DNA from: Agelas oroides
Lineage: Eukaryota; Porifera; Demospongiae; Agelasida; Agelasidae
DNA length: 64,000 bases
Direction: 5' to 3'
Assembly: GCA_949130485.1 (NCBI GenBank)
Contig: OX422191.1
Span: 8,805,754-8,869,753, forward strand
Shown here: positions 21,674-31,396 of the stretch, piece by piece
Layout: each line of letters opens with the position of its first letter
How positions within the stretch are numbered: the first letter of the stretch is position 1
Translations under genes and position numbers: made by a program
Notes under the pieces: model-generated
What the model was told of the DNA's origin: nothing
The model's database searches: none
Seen by the model: only the letters and a program-made list of their open reading frames with translations

Positions 21674-22560
21674 CATGTCCAGGTTTGCCAACAATGCATT
21701 GTTAGGGGGTGGGGTTAGGGTAGAACAAAGAAAGATCAAAAGAAGATCAAAGGTACTACTAAGCCTTTGATGGCAATCCTGTACATCTCTCCAAACGTCA
21801 GCACATGGACTGGACTTATTAACCTGAGGTACTGTCAAACTTGCATTCTTTGACACTGAGGTAAGATCTTATCAAGTAGATACCCGTATCAGAATGCTTG
21901 CCCCTGCCCCTGCGAGAGGTAGCACATCCTGTCAAGCTTAATCCCTGTGTCTAACACCCCCTCATACCTATGAAGCTTTTTGGGGAAACCAATACATACC
22001 AAAGGCTTCAGCATCCACTGGTGTGTAAGATTTTCCAAGAAAGACATCTTTCAGGTGCAACATTTTATAGCTTCATCACCCACACATGTACTTGTTTCTA
22101 CGAACAGGAATGTGCACGAGAGTAATTCTATATTTTGTAAACAACTTCAGAGTTTCCGTTCCATGCATTTGTTTAGCCACTCGCCCACTCAACTAGCAGT
22201 TATATGCCTCTTTCCTTACTAAACAGAGACCATACATTGTAAAAGATTTGATAATGGTTTGAAATTCTAGAGTAAATTGGTTGCCTTTTACGGGTTGTGT
22301 GGCGAAAACTGGCTTCTATCCCACGCAAAGGCACATTTGCGACTACCATGGCATGTATGTGTGTGTGCAGCCTTACGTTCATCGAATTAGCCGTGACACA
22401 CTGGTGTAAGCATGCACTGACTGTTATATTGTTGTCATGGCAACCAGCATAGTTTATTCTAAAACTTAAACTTTTAACTGGTAACTAAGTTAGTGGTCAA
22501 AAGTGCTGTATCCATGGCTACCTTGCTAAACTTCCATTAATGGTGGTGCTCACACATATG
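21674..22560. other. No gene seen
   Basis: Short frames only; no domains, splice structure or repeats recognised. Confidence 0.3.
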
Positions 22561-23050
22561 TGCTTCAAATCTACACCAGATATCGTGCATCTATGAAGTG
22601 TGTATAAGCCCCGCCCTCAAAATGGAATAAGAAGACTGCCACTTATATTTCTTAAGGCATTTCTGTCTTACACTTAATTTAGATCATTGTCAGTATCACT
22701 ACTCATTTTTAACCATTGTGTACTTACTAAGCTTTGTATGTGACTCTGGTCAATGGTTAAAGCATTCAGCTATGGACCAATGCTCCCAGGTTCAACACCA
22801 CCTCTGTTACTTCCCAGATAAACCGTTTCTTTTACCTCCCCTTGGAAGGTCAGCTTCTTAAAGTAAAAGGGTTTGGTAAAGTGCTTTTTTACTCTACAAC
22901 TGACAATGATCTAATTAAGTGTAAGACAAAATGCCTTAAGAAATATTTAAGTGGCAGTCTCGTTGAACCTTATTCCATCAAGTATTTTGAGTGCTTTATA
23001 CCGTTAAGGGCGGGGCTTATACACACTTCATAGATATCTGATGTAGAAGA
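22561..23050. mobile_element. Large inverted-repeat element with a tRNA-like core
   Basis: The left arm (about 22565-22694: GTGTATAAGCCCCGCCCT ... CTTAAGGCATTTCTGTCTTAC) is inverted at 22905-23045. The unshared centre includes 22741-22815, which has a B-box-type GGTTCAACACC at 22789-22799 and an A-box-like TGGTCAATGG upstream, as in tRNA-derived SINEs. No full cloverleaf was drawn. Confidence 0.6.
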
Positions 23051-23060
23051 TTTGAAACTC

Positions 23061-23300
23061 ATGTGGCAGTCCGAATAGAAATCAAATATTCCGTCACGTA
23101 GTTTGACGCGCTATAGTGCTGAACTTCTGCTACGGGTGGGGATCATACATGTTTCATAGATGCATCAGATATTCATGTGTTTACACGTCGTGTATGAGCC
23201 CCGCCCTTAGCGGAAGCTCAGCACTATAGCGCGTCAACTTGGTGATGCGCTCAAAATATGTGACGGAATAATATTCGATTTCTATCTGGGACTGCCACAT
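23061..23300. mobile_element. 240-bp inverted-repeat MITE (family Q), intact
   Basis: Ends are ATGTGGCAGTCC and ACTGCCACAT. The arms also share GAAATC-AATATTCCGTCAC / GTGACGGAATAATATTCG, GCGCTATAGTGCTGA / CAGCACTATAGCGCG and the GCCCCGCCCTTAGCGGAAG block. This copy lacks an insertion at ACGGAATAATATTCG and so serves as the empty site for 26260-26646. Solo ends occur at 23440-23480 and 24348-24390. Confidence 0.8.
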
Positions 23301-23953
23301 ATGTGTGAGCCCCACCATTAATGGAAGTTTAGCAACACGGTAGCCATGGATACAGCACTTTTGTTCATGTATATGAGGCCTACCCTTAATAAAAGTTGAG
23401 CAATGCGGTGCTTCAAACTTGGGGGGTATGCTCAAAATACACAATAGGATAATATTTGATTTGTATCCAGGACTGCCAATTATACAAAGATCTATTATTG
23501 TCTTGCATTTTGGGACGTAATAATTCATTTATAAAATTACGAAGCGTGGGTGCAAACCACCACAGAGCCTGACAGTGGTTATTGACTGTAATCAAATTAA
23601 GCAACCATGGTTTGTCCTTGATTACTAATTCATCCTTTTCCTTCCTGTTTCAGTATCCTGGGGTAGACATGTCACGCACTGTTTGTATTTACGCCATTCA
23701 TAACAATTGTGCTAATATTCACCACTTCCTTTAAAGTGTGTTTCCTGGTATAAACATGTCATGTGCAGCCTTAACCCTTTAATCCCTGAATTTTTTTCAC
23801 TTGAGACTAGTGCAGCCTTTAAATGATGTACTCTTACATGCAATGTTTAATTAAGCTATAACCAGGGCTGGTATGTGCTTCGTAGACGCATCAGATGTTT
23901 ATGCATCTATGAAATGCATATGAACCCCACCCTAAATGGAAGTTCAATGCAAG
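23301..23953. other. No gene; solo ends of family Q
   Basis: Fragments of the family Q terminus and of its GAACCCCACCCTAAATGG-type block are scattered here. No coding sequence is recognised. Confidence 0.35.
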
Positions 23954-24143
23954 TATCACCATAGTGCAAAGCTATACCGGAAAATATCACAAGTTTGTTG
24001 CCGCCTGTATTGTAGCCACTATGGTGATACTCATATAGTATCATTGAACTTCCATTTAGGGTGAAACTCCTATGCATTTCATACAATACAGCTGGCAACA
24101 CACGAGTGATATTTTTTCCGGTATAGCTTGGTACTATGGTGAT
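23954..24143. mobile_element. Family P1 palindromic MITE, internally rearranged
   Basis: A short hairpin TATCACCATAGTGCAAAGC ... CACTATGGTGATA (23954-24029) is followed after about 50 bp by a second right half (24082-24143) ending CTTGGTACTATGGTGATA. The flanking TAAATGGAAGTTCAATG and ATTGAACTTCCATTTAGG are also inverted, so one inverted repeat sits in the loop of another. Confidence 0.65.
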
Positions 24144-24330
24144 AATGATTTTATCATACGAACCTTCGATTTCTTTGCATGTTCAAACGCAACGCACGTG
24201 ACTTGTAGTACTGACACGGATTGTTGCGTGACTTGCAGTAAAAAATACGGCTTTTTATAAACTGCATGCAGCTGCAAGGCTTCCCCATTGACTCCCATAC
24301 ATTCGCGTGAGTTAGACGTATGATACAGTA
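24144..24330 (-). repeat. Inverted copy of the 5250-5481 dispersed repeat
   Basis: Read on the minus strand it starts CGTCTAACTCACGCGAATG and contains GTCAATGGGGAAGCCTTGC, the 30-bp units, then CGAAGGTTCGTATGATAAAA, as at 5250. Both copies adjoin a family P1 MITE on the same side, so the two may have moved or been duplicated together. Confidence 0.75.
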
Positions 24331-24461
24331 CGTACGATAATGCAGTCCAATACACAATGGAAGAATATTCCATTTTTGTCCAGGACTGTCTCACTCATGT
24401 TAAGTCTTACAGAATTCATAGAAAACCTTCAAGGCAATATAACCCATATCTTGTACTACGT

Positions 24462-24770
24462 GTCCTGCGGTAATCCGAAATCCGTATCAGTGCTATAAGT
24501 AACATGAGAATCCTTATGAGCACTACAACCTACACTACATCTGCGCGTCCAATGAAAGTCCTGCGGTAATACGAAATCCATATCAGTGCAGTAAGTAACA
24601 TGAGAACCCTTATGAGCACTACAACCTACGCTACATCTATGCGTCCAATGAAAGTCCTGCAGTAATCCAAAATCCGTATCAGTGCTGTAAGTAACATGTG
24701 AAAGTTACAAGTAACATGAGAATCTGTATGAGCACTACAACCAACCCTATATCTACGCGTCCAATGAAAT
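24462..24770 (+). repeat. 96-bp tandem repeat, about three copies
   Basis: Units start GTCCTGCGGTAAT at 24462 and 24558 and GTCCTGCAGTAAT at 24654, each containing AAATCCGTATCAGTGC-like and GCGTCCAATGAAA segments; the third is longer. Sequence is related to the 30-bp units at 5329-5430. Confidence 0.8.
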
Positions 24771-25364
24771 TGTAGATCTGTATTCTCACATGCAGTACTG
24801 TGTTACTGTTTACCAGAATCGTGTCTCGCACAAATGTACGTGGTCAATGGGGGGAAGCGTTTTAGTACATGCAGTTGAAAATAAAAATAAAAATAATTAT
24901 TTTTACGAGGACCTCGTTGCTTAGATCTTGGTTCAACTATGCTATAATTCTACAGTTTATAATTATAGGTGACCTTTGGACCCCCAAAATAGGACACTGA
25001 AAAATATTAAATTACCAAACAATAGAAGTGACTGGAATTGTTGTGCGTTGCTAACATTTTGAAGTCTGTTTAGAGTGCTTGTGGCATAGCTTATGTTAAT
25101 GTGGGAAAAAAACAAGTGTTTTCTGACAAGTTTTTAAATCGATAAGAAAACCAACCTTTGAGCTCCAGAATAGTTCCTCTTGTCTCATGTTTCATTACAT
25201 ATGCAAAACATGTTTCAATATCTGGACATTTGTTACCTGACGTTTCTAGGTAGATGTTCTTGTACATCTTTCTTAGTACATGTTGTGGGACACTTCCAGG
25301 CTTGATATTGTTACAGTCTTTAACTGTATTTTGTGGCCTAGTTTCTGTTACTGGTGGGTGCAGC
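24771..25364. other. No gene seen
   Basis: A/T-rich sequence with no recognisable element. Confidence 0.3.
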
Positions 25365-25600
25365 GGTCCAGGTTGAACAACTTACGGTGGCTGTGTGTGT
25401 GTGTGTGTTACACTGCAGGTGAAAATACACAGTTGAGCACGTCAATAGATACTACAATGACTTGGTGGTCCAGGTTGAACAACTTGCGGTGGCTGTGCAT
25501 GTGTGTTACACTAAATACACAGTTGAGCACGTCAATAGGCACTACAAAGACTTGGCGGTCCAGGTTGAACAACTTGCGGTGGCTGTGCATGTGTGTTTTC
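25365..25600 (+). repeat. Tandem repeat of 90-102 bp, 2.6 copies
   Basis: GGTCCAGGTTGAACAACTT begins units at 25365, 25467 and 25557. Variable GT runs explain the length differences. Frames on both strands across it are repeat artefacts. Confidence 0.85.
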
Positions 25601-26024
25601 TATTAAACGTTACATACCACACAGTATTAACTTACTGCAGCTGACATGATCCAAAAAGCTCGATCTCATCATGCCCGTCCACTTCATGGTGCGTTAGACA
25701 TTAAACCACTTCATATACATAGATGCTGGATTTATATTTGCCTAGAAAAAAATATTTACCTGTTCAAGTGAAAAGGTATGTAAATGTACGCATGCGTGTG
25801 TAAGGTACCTTTAATTTACTGACAATACCAACATTTTGAGAGCAAGACTATGCGCCTTTTTAAAGTACATCTTTGCTGTGAGGAGTATGTGAAAAAAACA
25901 AAAGATCTAACATATACTTCAATTTATCGCTTCAATTTATCATACGTCTAACTCATGCAAATGTATGAGAGTCAATGGGGAAGCCTTGCAGCTATGTGCA
26001 GTATATATATATATAAAAACTAAC

Positions 26025-26680
26025 ATATGTGGCAGTCCCGGATAGAAATCGAATATTATTCCGTCGTGTATTTCGAACGCATCACCGAGTTTGACACGCT
26101 ATAGCACTGAGCTTCCACTAAGAGTGGGGCTCATACGCACTTCATTGACGCATCAGATATTAATGCTTTTACATAGCGTGTGTGAGCCCCGCCCTTGGTG
26201 GAAGCTCAGCACTATAGCGCATCAAACTCAGTGATGCGCTCAAAATATGCAACGGAATACCATATAGTGGGAAATTTTCGCTGGTGCAAATTTTTCGCGG
26301 AAAAGCGTCCAGACTCTTCAGAAGAAATTTTCGCGGTTTTATTTTCGCGGAACGCGGGACCCTCTGACCACACCCCTACCGGTTGATGCGACATCTTCGG
26401 AGTGTCTCTTACGGTTTCGTTGGTATTTTGTACAGTAGGAGGCTGATTCTTCTTTACAGCAACCATTTAGAGGGCAGACAGACTGTAGAGAACCATCACG
26501 TTCACATGGGTACTGGACGTACTCACGTAATGACGTCATCGATTTCCATCTTAGTTCATTTTTTCGCAGTTTTTATTTTCGTGGAAGCAGGTCTGTCCGC
26601 GAAAATCACGAAAATTTGCACCCAGCGAAAATTTCCCGCTATACGGTAATATTCGATTTCTATCCAGGACTGCCACATAT
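26025..26680. mobile_element. Family Q inverted-repeat element interrupted by a MITE
   Basis: The outer ends ATATGTGGCAGTCCCGGATA and TATCCAGGACTGCCACATAT match 23061-23300. The right arm is split at ACGGAA/TA by the 387-bp element 26260-26646. Confidence 0.8.
26260..26646. mobile_element. 387-bp Tc1/mariner-type MITE, nested, with proven TA duplication
   Basis: Ends are CCATATAGTGGGAAATTTTC and the inverse GAAAATTTCCCGCTATACGG, with TTTTTCGCGG and CCGCGAAAA further in. Flanks are ACGGAA-TA and TA-ATATTCG; the uninterrupted family Q copy at 23261-23275 reads ACGGAATAATATTCG with one TA. This directly shows TA target duplication. Confidence 0.9.
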
Positions 26681-27609
26681 ACTTCAATATTGTAACACGC
26701 AGTATCATGACTCTCAGTGGACGTTAGTATCATGTGACTCTCAGTGCACGTTAGTGGTGTCAAACAGGAAGTATCAAATGCACTTCTGGTTAGTTTCACT
26801 ATAGTAAACTATCAGTGCTCTCGGGAGGAAGGAAATGTGTCCTCTAAATAACATATTATACCAATAACATCCTTTGTTGGTAACCATAGTGCTTTGATCG
26901 AAATACTGTTATAGAAACATTTGAAACCTTGCGAGTATGGCATGATGTAGTTTGGCACTGTCGATGAATACCAAGCTCTCAGCATCCAACCTTGGTGCGT
27001 GTGTATACACTCTTTCATTTTTTTTTTCATGCTAGTAACTTTGAGAATTGGAAACAGGGTCAGGATATGTATGTACCTTATTAGGTGTGACGGCACACAA
27101 CCCTGAGTTGGAGTAAAAAGATTTTTATCTTGTTGCATCATCAAAAATTGAAATATTTTTAATTCTCATTGTGATTTAAATGTACGGTGTTGTTTCTGCT
27201 ATTTACGTCATGGCAAGCTTTTCATGTATATAGCCTCTTTCTTCGAATGAAGTGTTTTGCAGTAGTTGGTTATTTTTGGTGTGTGTGTGTGTTGGGTTGG
27301 GGGTGGGGGGGGAGGGGAGGGAGAATTGTAGAATCTTAGCTGAGTACCATCCTGGTAGTAAAGTTGTATATATGTGGAATGAAAGGTGCAGAGGTTTTCA
27401 GGGCCCTAACTGTCTCCCATCACTTGCAGTACAGCCACATTTCCATACTACAAACCACTGGAAGGTGGGTTGGAGCCTGGGAATGAGGCTAGATAATGAT
27501 GTCCAGAAGGTACAAAGGGTAGTCATTGTTTCGTTAACACTAGCCGATACAAGGGCTGAGTAATACAGGATAATGTCATTGCATGATGTAATTAATGTAG
27601 ACATAACAA
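26681..27609. other. No gene; part of a possible retroposed segment
   Basis: Short frames without domains. 27472-27491 has a GCCTGGGAATGAGGCTAG half of family H. Confidence 0.3.
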
Positions 27610-27661
27610 AATAAAAGTCTATGACTTCAGAAAAAAAAAAAAGAAAAAAAAAAAAAAAAAA
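27610..27661 (+). other. Poly(A) tract preceded by AATAAA
   Basis: AATAAA at 27610-27615 is followed 16 bases later by about 30 A with one G. This arrangement is typical of a retroposed transcript. The body upstream was not recognised as a known gene, and a target duplication is not convincing. Confidence 0.45.
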
Positions 27662-28114
27662 CTATATGTGAAGGAGATGAAAGGAGTCTGAGCCAATTGG
27701 ATTGTGTAATGTACATACTTTATGTTGTGACCAGTTGCTAAGCAACGATTTTTTTTTGAGCATTCAAATAGTCTCGACTACATGCCCCTACGAAGTGGCT
27801 GGTTCAACAAACTTCCAGTTCAAGTAAACCCCCCCCCCTTCCCTACTTTGAACTAGGGTGTAATAACAGAGAGCACCTTAGCATGATTTTTGCAGCCTTT
27901 TTTTAACCAAACTGTTTGAATATTCAAGAAATCTCCTCTCACCCACTTCAGATTCAAACTAAATGAGAAAATAAAGGGGGTGTATTAGTGAATAAAGACA
28001 TACATGCTGAATCAGCTGCTTTATGAGAGCATATAGTCGAGACTATTTGAATTTTGGAATAAAAACTACCTCCCCACTTTAGACTCAACTTAAATTAAAT
28101 AGAGGTACACATTA
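27662..28114. other. No gene seen
   Basis: Contains an X-box-like GTTGCTAAGCAAC at 27734 and a C tract at 27829; otherwise featureless. Confidence 0.3.
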
Positions 28115-28287
28115 GTGAATAAGAGACGGTAGTCTTTATTCCAATGGCCAGGGTGGTGTGCAGACAGCACGTGGGGAATTGTGTACAGAAACATCCCGTT
28201 GTGAATAAGAGACGGTAGTCTTTATTCCAATGGCCAGGGTGGTATGCAGACAGCACGTGGGGAGTTGTGTACAGAAACATCCCGTTG
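28115..28287 (+). repeat. 86-bp tandem duplication
   Basis: GTGAATAAGAGACGGTAGTC begins both copies (28115 and 28201); they differ at only a few positions. Confidence 0.9.
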
Positions 28288-28691
28288 TAGCCAGGAACAG
28301 TTCCCAGAACCACTACACTACACCAGACATGCTGTGTTATGTTGGTATACATCTTAAGAGGATTTCCTTCTTCACTTCCAAGAAATTGTCACCTCAAGTA
28401 TTTGCACGAGTGTGATCTCAGCCTTTTTTTTACAAAGACTGGACAAAACTATTGTTTCTAATCATCAAGTGCTTTTATGTAGCCTGGAATGTCTGCATTT
28501 TACAAATCTAACACCAGGTAGACATCCATTGAATTACGTTTTACATGCACAGTTATCATAACAATTTCACGGAAAGAAGAAGGATTTACATATATAGTAT
28601 ATAGTAAACCAAAGCAGTGCATAGTACTATGGTCCACATTAAGATTTACGAACTGTGTCTATAGATGTATACCATCTATTCTCTGTTCCAA

Positions 28692-28811
28692 TGCCAGAGC
28701 TCCAGTGGCTCAGTTGGTTAGAGAATCTGACTGGCATTCAGATAGCCCAAGTTCTAGTCCTAGCGTCTGACTGGCATTCAGATACTGGGTGGTTACAATG
28801 CTCTTTTTTTT
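28692..28811 (+). ncRNA. tRNA-derived SINE head with pol III terminator
   Basis: An A-box (TGGCTCAGTTGG, 28706-28717) and a B-box-like GTTCTAGTCC (28751-28760) frame a perfect 5-bp anticodon-type stem TCTGA/TCAGA. Its loop CTGGCAT would present GGC (Ala type, with the expected T before it). A T8 run at 28804-28811 could terminate RNA polymerase III. Acceptor and T stems do not pair well, so it is a SINE or decayed tRNA and not a functional tRNA. Confidence 0.55.
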
Positions 28812-29922
28812 CCCCAAGATTTATGACAGCATTTTACCAAGAAGCTCATGAAAGTGATATTTACTTTAGTTTCAAAATAATGAGACATTTCAGACTTTGT
28901 TGGTCTCCATCAGGCAAAGGCCTTTTGAAACACAAAAGTTGTCAACCTTACATAGAGTAGCAAGTGGAGGTGGTGGGGGTGGAGTTTTCATAATAACATG
29001 CCATCTATTTAAATAATGATACACGTAACAACAATTGTATATTCCAATACATTTTAGCACTACAGTAGAGGTGTCCTTATTTTAATATGGACTGTGTTCT
29101 TATGTTGTCACTAAAAATATGTACTCTCTTTGCTTGGAGCAATATATTGTCCTTGATTCAGACGTGTACTCTTCTGTAAGAGGTTTAGTTATAATGTTAG
29201 CTAGCTACCCAGGCATTTCTTTGGAATGTCATTACTATAGCAACCAGTTTGTAATCTGATCAGTGGAATAGTTACATCCCAATGTGCAAGAAAAGAAATC
29301 CATGAAATATACCACACAGACCCGAAACAACCAATCTGAGTATGTATTAGTGCCAAGGTGCCTGGTCTCAGCAGTGTCCACCTTATAGAAAGGTTCTACT
29401 ATATGTAGTGAGTGTAGTACATTTTTTACACGATTCTAAGTGGGGGCTACGAACAATGGAATCTAATCAAGTCGGAAACCTGAACTAACTTTTTTCCTGG
29501 AAACTACAGCAATGCATGTAGCTACTCATCAAAATTTAATAGTAACAGTGCAGCATGCAACATAAGTGATTGTTGTGCAGGTCATAAATATTTAATACTA
29601 CACTGAACATGCAAGTTTGGTGAAACAAAGAACCATGTCTCCGCCCAGTCACACAGAACTGTTCGCATGCAAGTTTAGGATATTCACGTCACATACCAGC
29701 AGATCCAAATGACTTCTACTATTACTAACTTGTCATCAATTTTAGCAAAGTACTTCTATATTCTGTGAAAGATACCAATTCTGTAACCTTTCATACTAAA
29801 TTTTTGAGGTCGACTTTGTCCAATATAATATGGAGAACAAACTGTTGTTAGTTGTGGTTTACAAAGATTGCTATTAAAAATGCCCAGATTTTAAGTGGTA
29901 CTGGAAAATTGGCATCAACTCA
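28812..29922. other. No gene seen
   Basis: A/T-rich intronic sequence; nothing recognised. Confidence 0.3.
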
Positions 29923-30376
29923 ACCTAAATACTTGCGCTAAGGGACTAGTTTAAAAGCAGTGAATTTGAGGGCACTCAGTCCTGTATATATTTATTTATT
30001 ATTATTTTTTTTCTTTAATGATTTATGCAATGTATGCAAAGGGCAGAGCAGTTAGTAACCTAATGCTATCGGAAGAGCTAGCCCAAGAATACAAAACAAG
30101 ACAAGTAGGGACTAGACAGGACAAAACAAATAATTACAGACCAAGTGACCAGCAACAAGGGAGAATTTAAAAAGAAAGTGAGGCTAATTTAAGCTTGCGC
30201 TTAAATGAGGAGGTTGTGAGAGCACATGTGTCATGTATAGTGTGAATTTTAAGTTGCTAAAGCTGTTATTAACAAACAAGGACTCTTATATGAAGGCCTC
30301 GGAATCAGAGTGATCTAACCAAAGACAAGAGGTCCTCAAATTCACTGCTTTTGTTAACTAGCGCAAGTATTTAGGT
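29923..30376. mobile_element. 454-bp MITE with about 45-bp inverted ends
   Basis: ACCTAAATACTTGCGCTAAG ... GCAGTGAATTTGAGG at left is inverted at right as CCTCAAATTCACTGC ... AGCGCAAGTATTTAGGT. The interior is non-coding. It lies 135 bp before the terminal PSMA2 exon. Confidence 0.8.
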
Positions 30377-30511
30377 ATCTGCAACAATTCTGTAGTTATA
30401 ACAAATTATGTATGTTCGATATTATTATGTTTGTGTATATATGATCAACTAAAATAGATAGTATGCATTCAGGTATTAGTGTGTTTTATCTTTTTGCAAC
30501 TCTGTTTTTAG

Positions 30512-30628
30512 GAAGGATTTGATGGGCAAATGACAGCTGACAACATAGAGATTGGCATCTGCAACACTGATGGCTTTCATAGGCTTGATCCAAGTGAAGT
30601 GAAGGACTATCTCACCGCTATACTTTAG
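30512..30628 (+). CDS. PSMA2: Proteasome subunit alpha type-2 (PSMA2), terminal exon
   Basis: The 39 codons encode [17 protein letters not shown] ... and end in the characteristic [10 protein letters not shown] followed by TAG; human PSMA2 ends EVKDYLAAIA. The acceptor TCTGTTTTTAG is good, and phase 0 matches the donor at 3129. Length and C-terminus agree with the family. The stop lies 620 bp upstream of the TATA box of ETS-A on the same strand. Confidence 0.93.
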   Translation, partial: EGFDGQMTADNIEIGICNTDGFHRLDPSEVKDYLTAIL

Positions 30629-31194
30629 CTGACTATTTCCCCCGTGTTAACTTTAACTCTATCAATTCCATATATTGTACTGTATGCATGCAAAGAGCAA
30701 TACAGTTCAACCGTTGGTGGATGTGTATATTATTCATGATTCATTCGATTGCAAGTATTGCAGGTTACAAGAACATGTTTGTAACTGAGGGCATGATGTA
30801 AGTATCCCTCTTCATGCAATCCATAGAGTAGTACAACTGATAGGACCGGCTTGTGGCAAAAATGTGGTATAAGGATGCAGGTCTTGAGCTTCTGAAGAGT
30901 TCTTTTAATGGTGTCTGCCATCTTGCCTCACAGCTGGAAACAAAGTGTTTGATAGTATGAAGTGAGAAGCCAGGGCCCCCTGGTTTGAGATAACACCAGT
31001 TTAACTGAAAATTTTATCATGGTTGCAAACAGTCATACTAGCCCTAAACATAAATTTTGATAGTCTTTCGGGTCACTAGCCAGTTGGAGGTACAAGGCAC
31101 TTGCATATTCGCTTGGAGAGCCTCTCTGGTGCGCAGAAGATGACCTGATACTCAACTATCGGCACTGGTACTATGCGCTCATATTTAGTCTCGC
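30629..31194. other. PSMA2 3' flank and ETS-A upstream region
   Basis: No coding sequence. No canonical AATAAA was found directly after the PSMA2 stop. Confidence 0.4.
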
Positions 31195-31258
31195 GGGAAA
31201 TCCCCCGCCAATTTTCCGGTCGGGGCCCCCGCATGCAACTGTCGTGAGACTATAAAAG
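31195..31258 (+). promoter_or_regulatory. Compact ETS-A promoter: NF-kappaB, CCAAT, ETS and TATA sites
   Basis: GGGAAATCCC at 31195-31204 is a perfect kappaB consensus (GGGRNWYYCC). CCAAT is at 31208-31212. ACCGGAAAAT on the minus strand (31211-31220) is an ETS-class site, and TATAAAAG at 31251-31258 is a TATA box about 139 bp before the start codon. Site matches are seen directly; use in vivo is inferred. The arrangement suggests an inducible gene under Rel/NF-kappaB and ETS control, possibly autoregulated. Confidence 0.65.
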
Positions 31259-31396
31259 CACTGGCAACACAAAATATAAACATTACCTGATAGACAGACA
31301 GAACGGCAAGATCAGTAAAGCTGTAGTCAATCAGCACTCGTCTTAAATCTGCAATCAAACTAGTTCGTGATCGACGCTGCGTACGGACAAGCGACG

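Larger units (their letters stand above)
3129..30511 (+). other. PSMA2: 27.4-kb intron of PSMA2
   Basis: The donor GTGAGC follows the exon ending in ...ILTLK, and the acceptor TGTTTTTAG precedes EGFDGQM, so phase and protein sequence join perfectly. Introns in the ETS genes of the same window are 105-293 bp, making this one about a hundred times larger. It consists of transposons, satellites and retroelement debris described in the following entries; no convincing nested gene is seen, apart from one weak candidate at 16.9-17.7 kb on the opposite strand. Confidence 0.85.

Noticed and set aside
28692-28811. Functional tRNA-Ala(GGC) gene
   Set aside because: The anticodon arm is good but acceptor and T stems do not pair; better explained as a SINE or decayed tRNA.
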